Source of the DNA: Microvirga sp. TS319 | GTDB lineage: Bacteria > Pseudomonadota > Alphaproteobacteria > Rhizobiales > Beijerinckiaceae | Direction of reading: 5' to 3' | Assembly (NCBI RefSeq): GCF_041276405.1 | Contig: NZ_JBGGGT010000001.1 | Location: 1,471,001 to 1,535,000, forward strand | DNA length: 64,000 nt | In this document: positions 28,811 to 37,900 of the stretch, piece after piece | Numbering within the stretch: the first letter of the stretch is position 1 | Layout of the letters: each line of letters begins with the position of its first letter | Made by a program: the position numbers and the translations under genes | The notes under the pieces: model-generated | The model's database searches: none | The model's input: only the letters and a program-made list of their open reading frames with translations | Told to the model about the DNA's origin: nothing

Positions 28811-29559
28811 CTTACTCCTGCGTAATAGTCGACTTTTTTCTCAATGTGTTCAATGGCTGCAGACATCAGCATCGCCGCGGCGAAGAGGATGATCGTCAAG
28901 GCCCAGAAGTTCTCCATGTCGAAGCTGCGTGAGTAGAGCTCAAACAGTTCGCCATAACCAATGATCGCCACCAGAAGCTGGCCGATCACAACACCCTTTA
29001 CACCGCGCACAAGACCAAGTCGGATCCCTGCGAGGATCTCCGGCAGTGCGGCAAGGAGAACGATTTTCCCGTAAAGAGCGAAGGGAGAGGCGCCATAGCA
29101 GCGCCCCATCTCTATCAGCGAGTTCGGCACGTGCTGAATGCCGGCTCGCGTATCCAACACGATGATCCACACCGCGAAGAGAAAGACCGTGACGATCACC
29201 GTCGTCTCGCCCATTCCGAAGAGGATCATCAGCACCGGAACCAGTGCCGAAAGCGGCGCACTGACGAAGATGTTGACCCAGATGCTGAACAGCTCGTCCG
29301 CGGCCTTGAAGCGCCCCATCAGCACGCCGAGCGTGATGCCGACCACGATGGCCAGCGCCATGCCGATGACGAAGCTGTGCAGCGTGATCAAGGCGGCCGA
29401 CTGCCATGTGCCTGTCTGCACCATCGCATTGCCGGCCATCAGCACGCTTGAGAGCGGCGGCACCAGGAACATCAAGCCGGACTGGCCGACAAGCTCCCAG
29501 ATCAAGCACCAGACCAGGAGAGATGCCATCATCGGCACCCGATACCCATAGATTTTCAT
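28807..29559 (-). CDS. ABC transporter permease (NitT/TauT type)
   Basis: 250 residues from ATG 29559, preceded by AGGAGG; the longer frame to 29634 lies inside the ATPase gene. It has about six membrane helices and the EAA loop region SLIEMGRCYGASPFALYGK, then PEILAGIRLGL. The family imports nitrate, sulfonates, taurine or aromatic acids with a periplasmic binding protein. A second permease is encoded upstream, so the transporter core is probably a heterodimer. Confidence 0.9.
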   Translation of the reverse strand: MKIYGYRVPMMASLLVWCLIWELVGQSGLMFLVPPLSSVLMAGNAMVQTGTWQSAALITLHSFVIGMALAIVVGITLGVLMGRFKAADELFSIWVNIFVSAPLSALVPVLMILFGMGETTVIVTVFLFAVWIIVLDTRAGIQHVPNSLIEMGRCYGASPFALYGKIVLLAALPEILAGIRLGLVRGVKGVVIGQLLVAIIGYGELFELYSRSFDMENFWALTIILFAAAMLMSAAIEHIEKKVDYYAGVR

Positions 29560-29569
29560 AGCCGCCTCC

Positions 29570-30370
29570 TCAATCCACGTAGTGCTTGAGGCCCTGCCAG
29601 ATCTCCTCGACGGTATCGAGATAGCCCTGGTCACGGCGGATGGCGTCGGGGGAGGCAGTCCGATCGATCTTCGGCTCTATGATCTGCGCAACCCGGCTCG
29701 GACGGCGGGAAAGAAGCACGATCCGATCCGATATGTAGACCGCCTCCTCGATGCTGTGAGTGACGAAGATGAACGTCTTGCGCTCCTTCCCCACCAGATG
29801 CAGCAGATCCTCCTGGAACTTGCGGCGATTCTGCTCGTCCACCGCCGAGAACGGCTCGTCGAGAAGCAGCACTTCCGCGTTGACGGCAAAGGCGCGAGCC
29901 AGGCCTACACGCTGGCGCATACCGCCGGAGAGTTCGTGGGGATATTTGTCCTCGAATCCGGTCAGGCCGACTTCAGCGATGTAATGGCGCGCGATGGATT
30001 GGCGCTCGACCTTTCCCATGCCCTTCAACTCAAGCCCGAAGGCCACGTTGCGCATGACCGTCGCCCACGGCATTAGGGCGAAGTCCTGGAACACGAAGGC
30101 GCGCTCCGGCCCCGGGCCCGTGACGACCTTGCCATTGACGTGCACCTCTCCGGAGGTCGGCTCGATGAGTCCTGCGACGATCTTGAGCAGGGTCGTCTTC
30201 CCGCATCCGGAGGGCCCCAGCAGCGTCGTGAGCTTGCCGCGTGGAAAGTCGAGATCGATCAGACGAAGAGCTTCGACTTCGGCGTAGTTCTTGCAGATGC
30301 TTCGAACTTCGACGGCATTGTCGCCCTCAGCGCGAGGCATGGCATTCATGGAAGAAGCAGGTACAGTCAT
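29570..30370 (-). CDS. ABC transporter ATP-binding protein (NitT/TauT type)
   Basis: 266 residues. Walker A GPSGCGKTT, Q-loop VFQDFALMPW, signature LSGGMRQRVGLARA, Walker B VLLLDEPFSAVD, and the H-loop VTHSIEEAVY are all intact. The order of segments is typical of the SsuB/TauB group. It lies between the two permease genes, which belong to the same transporter. Confidence 0.95.
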   Translation of the reverse strand: MTVPASSMNAMPRAEGDNAVEVRSICKNYAEVEALRLIDLDFPRGKLTTLLGPSGCGKTTLLKIVAGLIEPTSGEVHVNGKVVTGPGPERAFVFQDFALMPWATVMRNVAFGLELKGMGKVERQSIARHYIAEVGLTGFEDKYPHELSGGMRQRVGLARAFAVNAEVLLLDEPFSAVDEQNRRKFQEDLLHLVGKERKTFIFVTHSIEEAVYISDRIVLLSRRPSRVAQIIEPKIDRTASPDAIRRDQGYLDTVEEIWQGLKHYVD

Positions 30371-30371
30371 G

Positions 30372-31220
30372 TCAGCCTCTCTTCTTTTCGGGGCGCAGTA
30401 CCCGGATTTCGAAAGCCTCCAAAGCTGCGAGTGTCAGGGTCGAGACCAGGATGATGGAGACCACAGCGGCATACATCTCTGCGTAATTGGCCACTGAACG
30501 GTGATAGGTAATGAGATCGCCGATCCCGGTGGGCGTGATCAGCAGTTCCGCCAGAATGACGCCGATGAAGCCGGCCGCGAGACCAAGACGAAGCCCGGCA
30601 AAGATCACTGGGCTGGCGTCGGGAATGATGATCTTGATGATCTGCTGCATCCGCGTGCCCTGGAACGAGCGGCACATGGCGACCAGAGACGGATTGGCAT
30701 TGCGGACCGCCTTGTAGCCGTTGAGGACGATCACCGGCAAAGCGAGCATGATCACCGCGAGGGTCTTTGCCGCCAATCCGATGCCGTACACGAACGTGAT
30801 CAGCGGGATGAGGGCCGCCATAGGGGCCGATTGCAGAACGATGAACAGGGGCGCCACAAGCCACTCGGCCTTGCGCGACAGGCCCATCACGATGCCGAGC
30901 CCCACTCCGACCACCCCGGAAATGGCGATGCCGATGATCAATGGCTGAAGGGTCGATGCATAGGCCACGAAGAGACTGCCATCGAGCAGCATCGTCACCA
31001 AGGCATAGAACGTGTCCAGGAATGTCGGGAACGCGTAGCTGATCGGCACACGCCCAGCGATTTCCCAGGCAAGGAAGAACAGGCCGAGAGAGACGATCCT
31101 TGCAATGATGGGGTGGCTTGCAAACAGCCGGCCAAAGCTCAGGCCGCGATCTGCCGGCGGCAAATGGACGGCCCGCACGGGGCCGTTCACTTGGGAATTG
31201 ACTTGGGTGGAAGCCATCAT
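30372..31220 (-). CDS. ABC transporter permease (NitT/TauT type)
   Basis: 282 residues with about six membrane helices after a cytoplasmic N-terminus. The EAA loop reads ANPSLVAMCRSFQGTRMQQI, followed by ASPVIFAGLRLGLAAGF. It starts 9 bases after the binding-protein gene and its stop nearly abuts the ATPase start. Confidence 0.9.
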   Translation of the reverse strand: MMASTQVNSQVNGPVRAVHLPPADRGLSFGRLFASHPIIARIVSLGLFFLAWEIAGRVPISYAFPTFLDTFYALVTMLLDGSLFVAYASTLQPLIIGIAISGVVGVGLGIVMGLSRKAEWLVAPLFIVLQSAPMAALIPLITFVYGIGLAAKTLAVIMLALPVIVLNGYKAVRNANPSLVAMCRSFQGTRMQQIIKIIIPDASPVIFAGLRLGLAAGFIGVILAELLITPTGIGDLITYHRSVANYAEMYAAVVSIILVSTLTLAALEAFEIRVLRPEKKRG

Positions 31221-31229
31221 ACCGGCGCC

Positions 31230-32225
31230 TCACATGGTGCCGACTTTGACGAGCACGCGATCCAACGGACGGGTATCCCAGAAATCCTCCACCTTCAGAC
31301 TTGCGGGATCACCCGTAATCTGACCGGACAAGGTGTAGAATGCGAAGTCGTCCTTCGCCGCGGCAGCTCCACCGCCATTGAGCGGGAACGCTTTACCTTT
31401 GGCCAGTTCCTCGAAATACGGGCCGATCTCGCTCACCTGTCCCGCAGGCAAGTCAGGAAGCAGCTTGTACTTGGCGCGCCACTCGGCAACGACGCCGGGA
31501 TTGGCCGTCACTTCGCGCCAGGTGGTAAGGATGGCCTCGACGATCTTGTCGACGTCCTCCGCATTCTTCTCAAGAAAGTTCGTGTTGGCGAACAGCGCTT
31601 CGTCCGTCGCATTCACGCCTTCGAGAGGGAGAATGACGAACTTGCCGGGAGCCTGGGTTTCAAGGAGACGGCGGCCGGAGGAATCGACGATGGTGGCCTT
31701 TACATTGCCCTGAAGCAGAGCGCCCGTACGAACCTCTGCGCCTGGAATGTAGCTGATCTTGGAGAACTTGATGCGTTGCCGCTGCTCCATCAGCTTCATG
31801 ATGGCCTCGGTTCCGGAACCACGTGAGTGAACCGCAACCTCTTGCCCATCGAGATCCTTCCAGGTCTTATAGAATTCTCCGTTGACGGCTGGGTAGAACC
31901 GCAGTGTCGACAACTGCATGAACATCCGGATGGGCGCTTTGACCTTCTGGACGAGCGCGTAAGGTCCGCCAACGCCGATATCGGCTTGGCCGCCGACCAC
32001 AGCCTGAGCAGCAATGTCCTCAGACTTGAGATAGGTGACTTCGATATCGACGCCCTTCTCCCTTGCCTGCTCGAAAGCGGCCAGCAGATGGAGGGATTCG
32101 ACGCTGGGGATGTCGCCGAAGGCAACGCGAACCTTCGCAGCTTCCGCTACGCTCGACGTGATCATCGCCACACTAACGGCGACCGCCGCCGCACTGGTCT
32201 TTAAGCACAACAAGCCCTTGAACAT
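31230..32225 (-). CDS. ABC transporter substrate-binding protein
   Basis: 331 residues from ATG 32225, with GGGAG upstream; a longer frame to 32306 was not used. The signal peptide ends SSVAEA. The fold of the NitT/TauT binding proteins is shown by VRVAFGDIPSVESLHLLAA, QADIGVGGPYALV and the hinge region EVAVHSRGSGTEAI. It delivers the ligand to the two-permease transporter. The ligand is unknown; the linked FAH hydrolase suggests a carboxylic acid. Confidence 0.9.
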   Translation of the reverse strand: MFKGLLCLKTSAAAVAVSVAMITSSVAEAAKVRVAFGDIPSVESLHLLAAFEQAREKGVDIEVTYLKSEDIAAQAVVGGQADIGVGGPYALVQKVKAPIRMFMQLSTLRFYPAVNGEFYKTWKDLDGQEVAVHSRGSGTEAIMKLMEQRQRIKFSKISYIPGAEVRTGALLQGNVKATIVDSSGRRLLETQAPGKFVILPLEGVNATDEALFANTNFLEKNAEDVDKIVEAILTTWREVTANPGVVAEWRAKYKLLPDLPAGQVSEIGPYFEELAKGKAFPLNGGGAAAAKDDFAFYTLSGQITGDPASLKVEDFWDTRPLDRVLVKVGTM

Positions 32226-32284
32226 ATTTCTCTCCCGAGGTTTCAGGCGGTTGTTCCGCTCTTTTGCCAGCCGCACCATTCGCG

Positions 32285-32301
32285 ACCAATGTGTTATTGG
32301 T
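32285..32301. promoter_or_regulatory. Operator-like palindrome O2
   Basis: ACCAAT-GTGTT-ATTGGT: a perfect 6-bp inverted repeat with a 5-base spacer, 60 bases before the ABC binding-protein start. The same arms and spacing occur in the palindrome next to the regulator gene. Confidence 0.65.
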
Positions 32302-32328
32302 TGCAATTGGGCGGGGAAGTGTCAAGCA

Positions 32329-32372
32329 TTTTTCTAATTGACTGTATTTATTTTTCTAATTGACTGTATTTA
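32329..32372. repeat. 22-bp direct repeat, two copies
   Basis: Two identical 22-base units (TTTTTCTAATTGACTGTATT and two further bases TA) lie head to tail between the two palindromes. The period is two turns of the helix. They may hold promoter elements (TTGACT) or bind a regulator. Confidence 0.8.
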
Positions 32373-32386
32373 TTGTTGAGATAATA

Positions 32387-32415
32387 GATCCAACCAATTC
32401 AAGATTGGTTGGATC
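32387..32415. promoter_or_regulatory. Operator-like palindrome O1
   Basis: A perfect 12-bp inverted repeat, GATCCAACCAAT and ATTGGTTGGATC, with spacer TCAAG, six bases before the regulator ATG. The central ACCAAT-N5-ATTGGT is shared with O2. A dimer bound here would block the regulator's translation start region and promoter. Confidence 0.75.
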
Positions 32416-32420
32416 ATATA

Positions 32421-33122
32421 ATGCATATTTTGAGTGAGGCAGGACCCAATCGCAGCGTTGTCACCCAACTGCGAGCATTCCTCGCGCAGGCAGAACTGCC
32501 CGAGGATGGCCGCCTGCCACCGGAACGGGATCTGGCTTCGGCTCTTGGTGTTACGCGCACGGAGCTGAGAAAGGCGCTTGGAACGCTTGAGGCGGAGGGG
32601 CAGATATGGCGCCACGTCGGCAAGGGCACATTCATCGGCAATCGCCCGACGGACTCCCTCTCGGACATCGCGACCTTGGCTAAGCGAACTAATCCGGCTG
32701 AGCTGATGCGGGCCCGGTTGATCATCGAGCCCGAAATCGCGAGGGCAGCCGCCCTGACCGCGACTCCCATGCATCTTGCCGAACTCAGGCTATGTCAGAC
32801 GCGCACCCGCGACGCCGCAACATGGCGGCAATATGAGAACTGGGACACGCGCCTACACCGAACTATCGCTGAAGCAACGCAAAATACCCCGCTCCTCGGG
32901 ATGTTCGATATGCTCAACTCCCTGCGCCGGGCAGTCACCTGGGGCCGGCTCCGCTCGGATCCCATTAAGCCAAGCCCCAATCATCACAGCTTCGAAGAGC
33001 ATGAAGTGATTATTACGGCTATCGAAAACCGTGACATGAATGGCGCTGCAGCGGCGATGCGCACGCATCTCCAGAGCGTCGAACGCAATCTCCTGGCCCG
33101 GCAGTCTGATGCAGCAGATTGA
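32421..33122 (+). CDS. GntR-family regulator (FCD subfamily)
   Basis: 233 residues from ATG 32421; a TTG four codons upstream lies inside the palindrome and is less likely. The winged-helix HTH includes PERDLASALGVTRTELRKAL and the wing WRHVGKGTFIG. The C-terminal FCD ligand domain has LMRARLIIEPEIARAAAL and two His-rich sites (LHRTIAEAT, FEEHEVIITAI). It is divergent from the ABC/FAH operon, with two matching palindromes between, so it probably represses both transcripts until a ligand arrives. Confidence 0.92.
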   Translation: MHILSEAGPNRSVVTQLRAFLAQAELPEDGRLPPERDLASALGVTRTELRKALGTLEAEGQIWRHVGKGTFIGNRPTDSLSDIATLAKRTNPAELMRARLIIEPEIARAAALTATPMHLAELRLCQTRTRDAATWRQYENWDTRLHRTIAEATQNTPLLGMFDMLNSLRRAVTWGRLRSDPIKPSPNHHSFEEHEVIITAIENRDMNGAAAAMRTHLQSVERNLLARQSDAAD

Positions 33123-33251
33123 TTGTGCTAAGATTCGGGTTACGGCACCGGCCTAGTTGAGAGGCGAGCCACAGTCCGCTTGGGGTCATCCAAGGAAATT
33201 GCTGCTGTCTCGGGAATGTCTGTTGTGCCCTTCGTCAGCAGCAGATGAGGT

Positions 33252-33325
33252 GGATGGCTCCCACTGACGGCATCTGAGTGCCAGGATGGGTTGCTGTCAG
33301 GCAAACCCGGAGCAAGGAGCCATCC
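33252..33325 (+). ncRNA. Candidate structured RNA before an IS110 transposase
   Basis: GGATGGCTCC at 33252-33261 is the exact reverse complement of GGAGCCATCC at 33316-33325, which contains the transposase ribosome-binding site. Short internal stems (GGCA/TGCC, CTGAC/GTCAG) lie between. The fold could hide the start site, or be part of a guide (bridge) RNA as known for IS110-family elements. Which of the two applies is inference. Confidence 0.4.
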
Positions 33326-33328
33326 GTC

Positions 33329-34366
33329 ATGAAAGTTACCACAATCGGCCTGGATCTGGCCAAGCATGTGTTTCAGGTCCACGCCGTGAATGCAGAAGGT
33401 ACCATCGTCCTGCGCAAGGCTCTGCGGCGGGGACAAATGCTGCCCTTCTTTGCCAAGCTGCCCCGGTGCCTGATCGGGATTGAGGCCTGCGGCACCTCGC
33501 ATCATTGGGCCCGCGAGCTGATGCGCCTGGGACATGACGTGCGCCTGATGCCGCCGGCGTATGTGAAGCCTTATGTGAAGCGCGGCAAGACCGATGCGTC
33601 CGACGCCGAAGCCATCTGCGAGGCAGTTACGCGGCCGAGTATGCGCTTTGTGGCGGTCAAGTCGGCCGAGCAGCAGGCCGCCTTATCGCTTCATCGCACC
33701 CGTGACCTACTGATCCGGCAGCGCACCCAACTGGTGAACATGATCCGCGGCATGCTGGCCGAGTTCGGGATCGTCCTGGCGGACGGCGTGGAACGGGCGC
33801 TAGGGCTCGCGCGCCAGATCCACGCCCAGGAGGCCATGCCCGATGTGCCGGCCACAGCCCAGGAGGTCCTCAGTCTGCTGTGCGGGCAGGTACTCGACAC
33901 CCATGCCCGGGCCCAGGCGATCGACCGTTCGCTGCTGGCTGTCCACCGGACCAACGAAGTGGCGCGGCGCCTGGCCTCCATCCCTGGTATCGGTCCGGTC
34001 GGCGCCACGGCGCTCGCCGCGTCGGTGGCTGACCCGCGGCAGTTCCGGTCCGGTCGTGAGTTTGCGGCTTGGCTCGGGCTGACGCCCTTGCAGAACTCCA
34101 GCGGCGGCAAGGAGCGGCTCGGCCGCATCAGCAAGATGGGCGACCGCTATCTGCGCAAGCTGCTGGTCGTCGGCGCCACCGCGCTGGTCCGGCACGCGAG
34201 GCATAAGCCGGACCGGGCGGATCCCCGCCTGCTGGCTCTGCTGGCCCGCAAGCCGGTGCGGGTGGCGAGCGTAGCGATGGCCAACAAGATGGCGCGTGTT
34301 GTTGGGGCTATCCTGGCGCGCGGGGAGACGTACCAGCCCCGTCATGTGCCGGCGCCGGCCGGATGA
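33329..34366 (+). CDS. IS110-family transposase
   Basis: 345 residues from ATG 33329 with AAGGAG upstream. The N-terminal DEDD domain has TIGLDLAKHVFQVHAV, IEACGTSHHWARELM and KTDASDAEAICEAV. The C-terminal transposase_20 domain has SIPGIGPVGATALAAS and FAAWLGLTPLQNSSGGKERL. IS110 enzymes are recombinases guided by a noncoding RNA encoded in the element. The gene looks intact. I could not fix the element's ends; flanking noncoding DNA on both sides probably belongs to it. Confidence 0.93.
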   Translation: MKVTTIGLDLAKHVFQVHAVNAEGTIVLRKALRRGQMLPFFAKLPRCLIGIEACGTSHHWARELMRLGHDVRLMPPAYVKPYVKRGKTDASDAEAICEAVTRPSMRFVAVKSAEQQAALSLHRTRDLLIRQRTQLVNMIRGMLAEFGIVLADGVERALGLARQIHAQEAMPDVPATAQEVLSLLCGQVLDTHARAQAIDRSLLAVHRTNEVARRLASIPGIGPVGATALAASVADPRQFRSGREFAAWLGLTPLQNSSGGKERLGRISKMGDRYLRKLLVVGATALVRHARHKPDRADPRLLALLARKPVRVASVAMANKMARVVGAILARGETYQPRHVPAPAG

Positions 34367-34977
34367 GCAGCAGGGTATAGGAGATCGAGCCGGAATGATC
34401 GGCTCTGAGAGGTTGTGAGAGCGACGCGATGTGATGGCGAGACCGGTCAGGCCGGGAACAGGGACAACCCGTCGAATGTCAGAGGCGTCAGAGCCTGCTC
34501 AGCAGATTGGGACCGTGTTGGCCGCCCCCATCAGGGCCAGCAGCCGCAATCCGGCTGCATCAACAGGCCGGACAGAAGACTGCACCCGACCAGCGCGTCA
34601 GAACGTCAAATCAGCTCTTGCAATGTGGGAGCCATCCACAGAGGACATTCAGCCTACTTCGCAAATGTGCCATTTGCCGACCTTTGAGAACTCTCCAAGC
34701 GTCAAACGCTCACCGATAACAGCCGCCAAGCCTGGCGCGTCGTGGAGAGCGTCATTCGCACAAGAACGCCTAGCATCGGCTACCAGGACGACTTCAGAAG
34801 CATCCTTTTAAGCTTAGAAGGATCCTCCACGCAGCTACCTACCCTTCCCCTGTTGTACGTTTCCTACACCCGTCGATCTTTCCTCGACGAAGGTTGGAAT
34901 TGCTTGTGTGCACGGGGCCGCTCGTGCATCAGGAGACCTCAGGAATCGCCACGAATTCCTAGGGGCATACTCACATT
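34367..34977. other. Intergenic region after IS110
   Basis: 611 bases. The first part is probably the 3' noncoding end of the IS110 element, and the rest the upstream region of the autotransporter gene. The open frames here (for example 34415-34687) show no recognisable protein features. Confidence 0.35.
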
Positions 34978-37900
34978 ATGAAGAATATAAATCAGACGAG
35001 GGCCGCATCGGTGGGTCTCAAGGCCAGGCTCGCGGCAGGCACCGCGCTTCCGCTCCTCATTGCGCTCGGCGGGATGCCCTTGACCGCCACGGACGTGCTG
35101 GCGGACTCGTCGTACTGCTCCGCCACGAATATCGGGCTCACCGAGTGCTCCTCCAGCGGCGTGACTGCCGTGACGACCGACCCCAACCAGCCTTCCTCCC
35201 TGACCGTCGATAGCGGGGGCGACACGATCGGCGATGTGTCTTTCACCCAGTCGAACGGATCTTCTGGAAGCGGCTCCATGTCGCTTGAGATCACCGGTGA
35301 CACGACGATCGTAACCCCGGAGACGATGGCCGCGGCGGGAGTCATCGTCGGAAACGCCGACGGCGACGTTCGCGCGGAATTCGGTTCCCGGGTGAGCATC
35401 ACCAACCTGGGTACCCTGAATATCTACAGGAAGGGGGTGTACCTCCTCACGGGCAAGGGTAACGTCGATCTCGTGACGGGTGCGACCATCGAGGCGGGGG
35501 AGAATGCGATCCACGCCCAGTCCTTTGATGGTAACGTCTCGATCGAGAACACGGGAACCCTCATTTCTCGGGAAGGGAGTGGGATCCAGGCGGAGAACGG
35601 GTCGACGGGCCCGTCCACCGTACGGATCACCAATACGGGAAGGGTGGATGCGCGCAAGGACGCAATCTCCGCGACCAATACCGGCGGCGCCGTCCTTGTC
35701 GCAAACGAAATCGACGGCAGCGTCGAGACGACGATCGGGAATGGCATCGTCGCCGATGCCCGCGGCGGCAACGCGACAGTTCTGAATGACGGGTTCATCG
35801 CCTCGATGGGCGGATCCGGCATCGTGGCGCGGTCGGATACCGATAACGTCCTTGTCAAAAACGACGGTCTCGTGACGAGCCTTAGCGACTTCTCGGCAGG
35901 TATCGAGGCTCGGGCGTTGAACGGCACCGTCCATGTCGTGAACTCCGGAGCCGTCATGGGCCATGACGGCATCCTGTCGCTCTTCGGCAACACGACCATC
36001 GAGAACTCCGGCGTCATCCAGGGCATGACGGAGACGGGCGGTTCCGCTATCCGCCTCGCCAACGGCAACCACTCCCTCGTCCTGAAGGAAGGCTCTGCCA
36101 TCGTCGGCGACATCGTCGCGGGCGGGAAGCTGGCCATCGACGCACAGACCGACGTGACGATCGCATATGCCATCCTCGACGGCGGTTACATGCCGAACTT
36201 CGCTGCCATGGCTTCTCCCATGAACGGACTCAGCCTGACGAAGAAGGGCGAGGGCGTCCTCACGCTCTCCGGCGACAACACCTACTCGGGCGGCACCACC
36301 ATCGAGGCCGGCGTGTTGCAGGTGTCGAAGGACGCCAACCTCGGCGGGGCCGGCAATCCTATCGTGTACGGCTTCGCGTCCGCAGCTGCCTCGTCCGCGC
36401 CCCTCGGCGGCATCACCCTCGCAGGCGGCACGCTGCGCTACCTCGCCGGCTTCGACAGCGCCCGCACGCTGACGGTCGAGGCCGCAGGCGGCACCATCGA
36501 CACCAACGGCAGGAATGCCTCCCTGTCGGGTCTCGTCCTGGGTTCCGGCAACCTGAACAAGACGGGCCTCGGCACCCTCGCCCTGACGGGCAACGGCAGC
36601 GGCTACGGCGGCACCCTGTCCATCAATCAGGGCACCATCGCGCTCGTCGGTGGCAGCCTCGGCGGCAAGATCGACATCAAGAAGAACGGCTCGCTGCTCG
36701 TCGGCGACGGCAGGGTCGATGGACACCTGCTAGCGGACACCACCAACAACGGCACGCTCGTCTTCAACCAGACCGGCAACTACAATTACACCGGCGACCT
36801 CGACGGCAATGGCGCCCTCGTGAAGAAGGGTTCGGGTGAACTGCGCCTCAGCGGCGAGTACCGCTACACGGGTTCCACCGTCGTCCAAGGCGGCTCCGTG
36901 CTTCTCGAGGCCGGGCTCAGCCAGGAGACGGACCTCGTCATCGACGGCGGCACGTTCGACCTCAGCGGCCGCGACCAGACCGTAGCCGGTCTTTCCGGCC
37001 GTAGCGGCAGCCTCCTGCTCGGCAATGGCAACCTCGTCGTCGACCAGGGCGAGGGTTCGACCTTCGGCGGCGCGATCAACGGATCGGGCACCTTCACGAA
37101 GATAGGCGCGGGTCGCCTCGACCTGACCGGCAACAGCCCGTTCACGGGCGGCACTTTCGTCAATGGCGGCACCCTGGCCGTCAACGGCTCGCTCTCCGGC
37201 TCGAACGTGACCGTCAACAACGGCGGTACGCTCGGCGGCAACGGCACGGTCGGCGGCATCGTGGCCGGCAATGGCGGCATCGTCGCTCCCGGAAACTCCA
37301 TCGGCAACCTGAAGGTGTCGGGCGACGTGACCTTCGGCCTCGGCTCCATCTACGTCGTGGAGACGAATGCGGCCGGACAGGCCGACCGGATCGACGCGAC
37401 GGGCAAGGCCACCATCTCGGGCGGCACGGTCCGCGTGCTGGCCGAGAACGGCAGCTACAATCCCACCACGAACTACACGATCCTGACGGCCGGCGATGGC
37501 GTCACGGGGACGTTCGCGGGCGTCACCTCCAACCTCGCGTTCCTAACGCCAAGCCTTGCCTACGGGGCCAACGACGTCATTCTCACCCTGATCCGCAAGG
37601 GTACGGGCGGCGGCGATACCCCGGTCCGGTTCTCGGACGTCGCAGTCACCCGCAACCAGTTCAACACGGCCGAGGCCGTGGAGGATCTGGGGGCAGGCAA
37701 CGGCGTGTTCGACGCGGTCGTCGGCCAGAGCGTCCCCGGCGCCCGTCTCGCCTTCGACTCCCTCTCGGGCGAGATCCATGCCGGCGTGGCGGGCACCTTG
37801 ATCGAGGACAGCCGCCTCATGCGTGACGTCCTCCTGAACCGCCTCGGCGGGATCTACGGCACCGAAACGGGGCAGTGGGGCTTCTGGGGGCAGGGCCTGG

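Noticed and set aside
30501..31826. 441-codon plus-strand frame across the ABC operon
   Set aside because: Shadow of permease and binding-protein genes that show all family motifs.
34939..36726. 595-codon minus-strand frame opposite the autotransporter
   Set aside because: Shadow of the autotransporter passenger; unnatural composition. Also 37543-38808 (minus) and 7972-9195 (plus).
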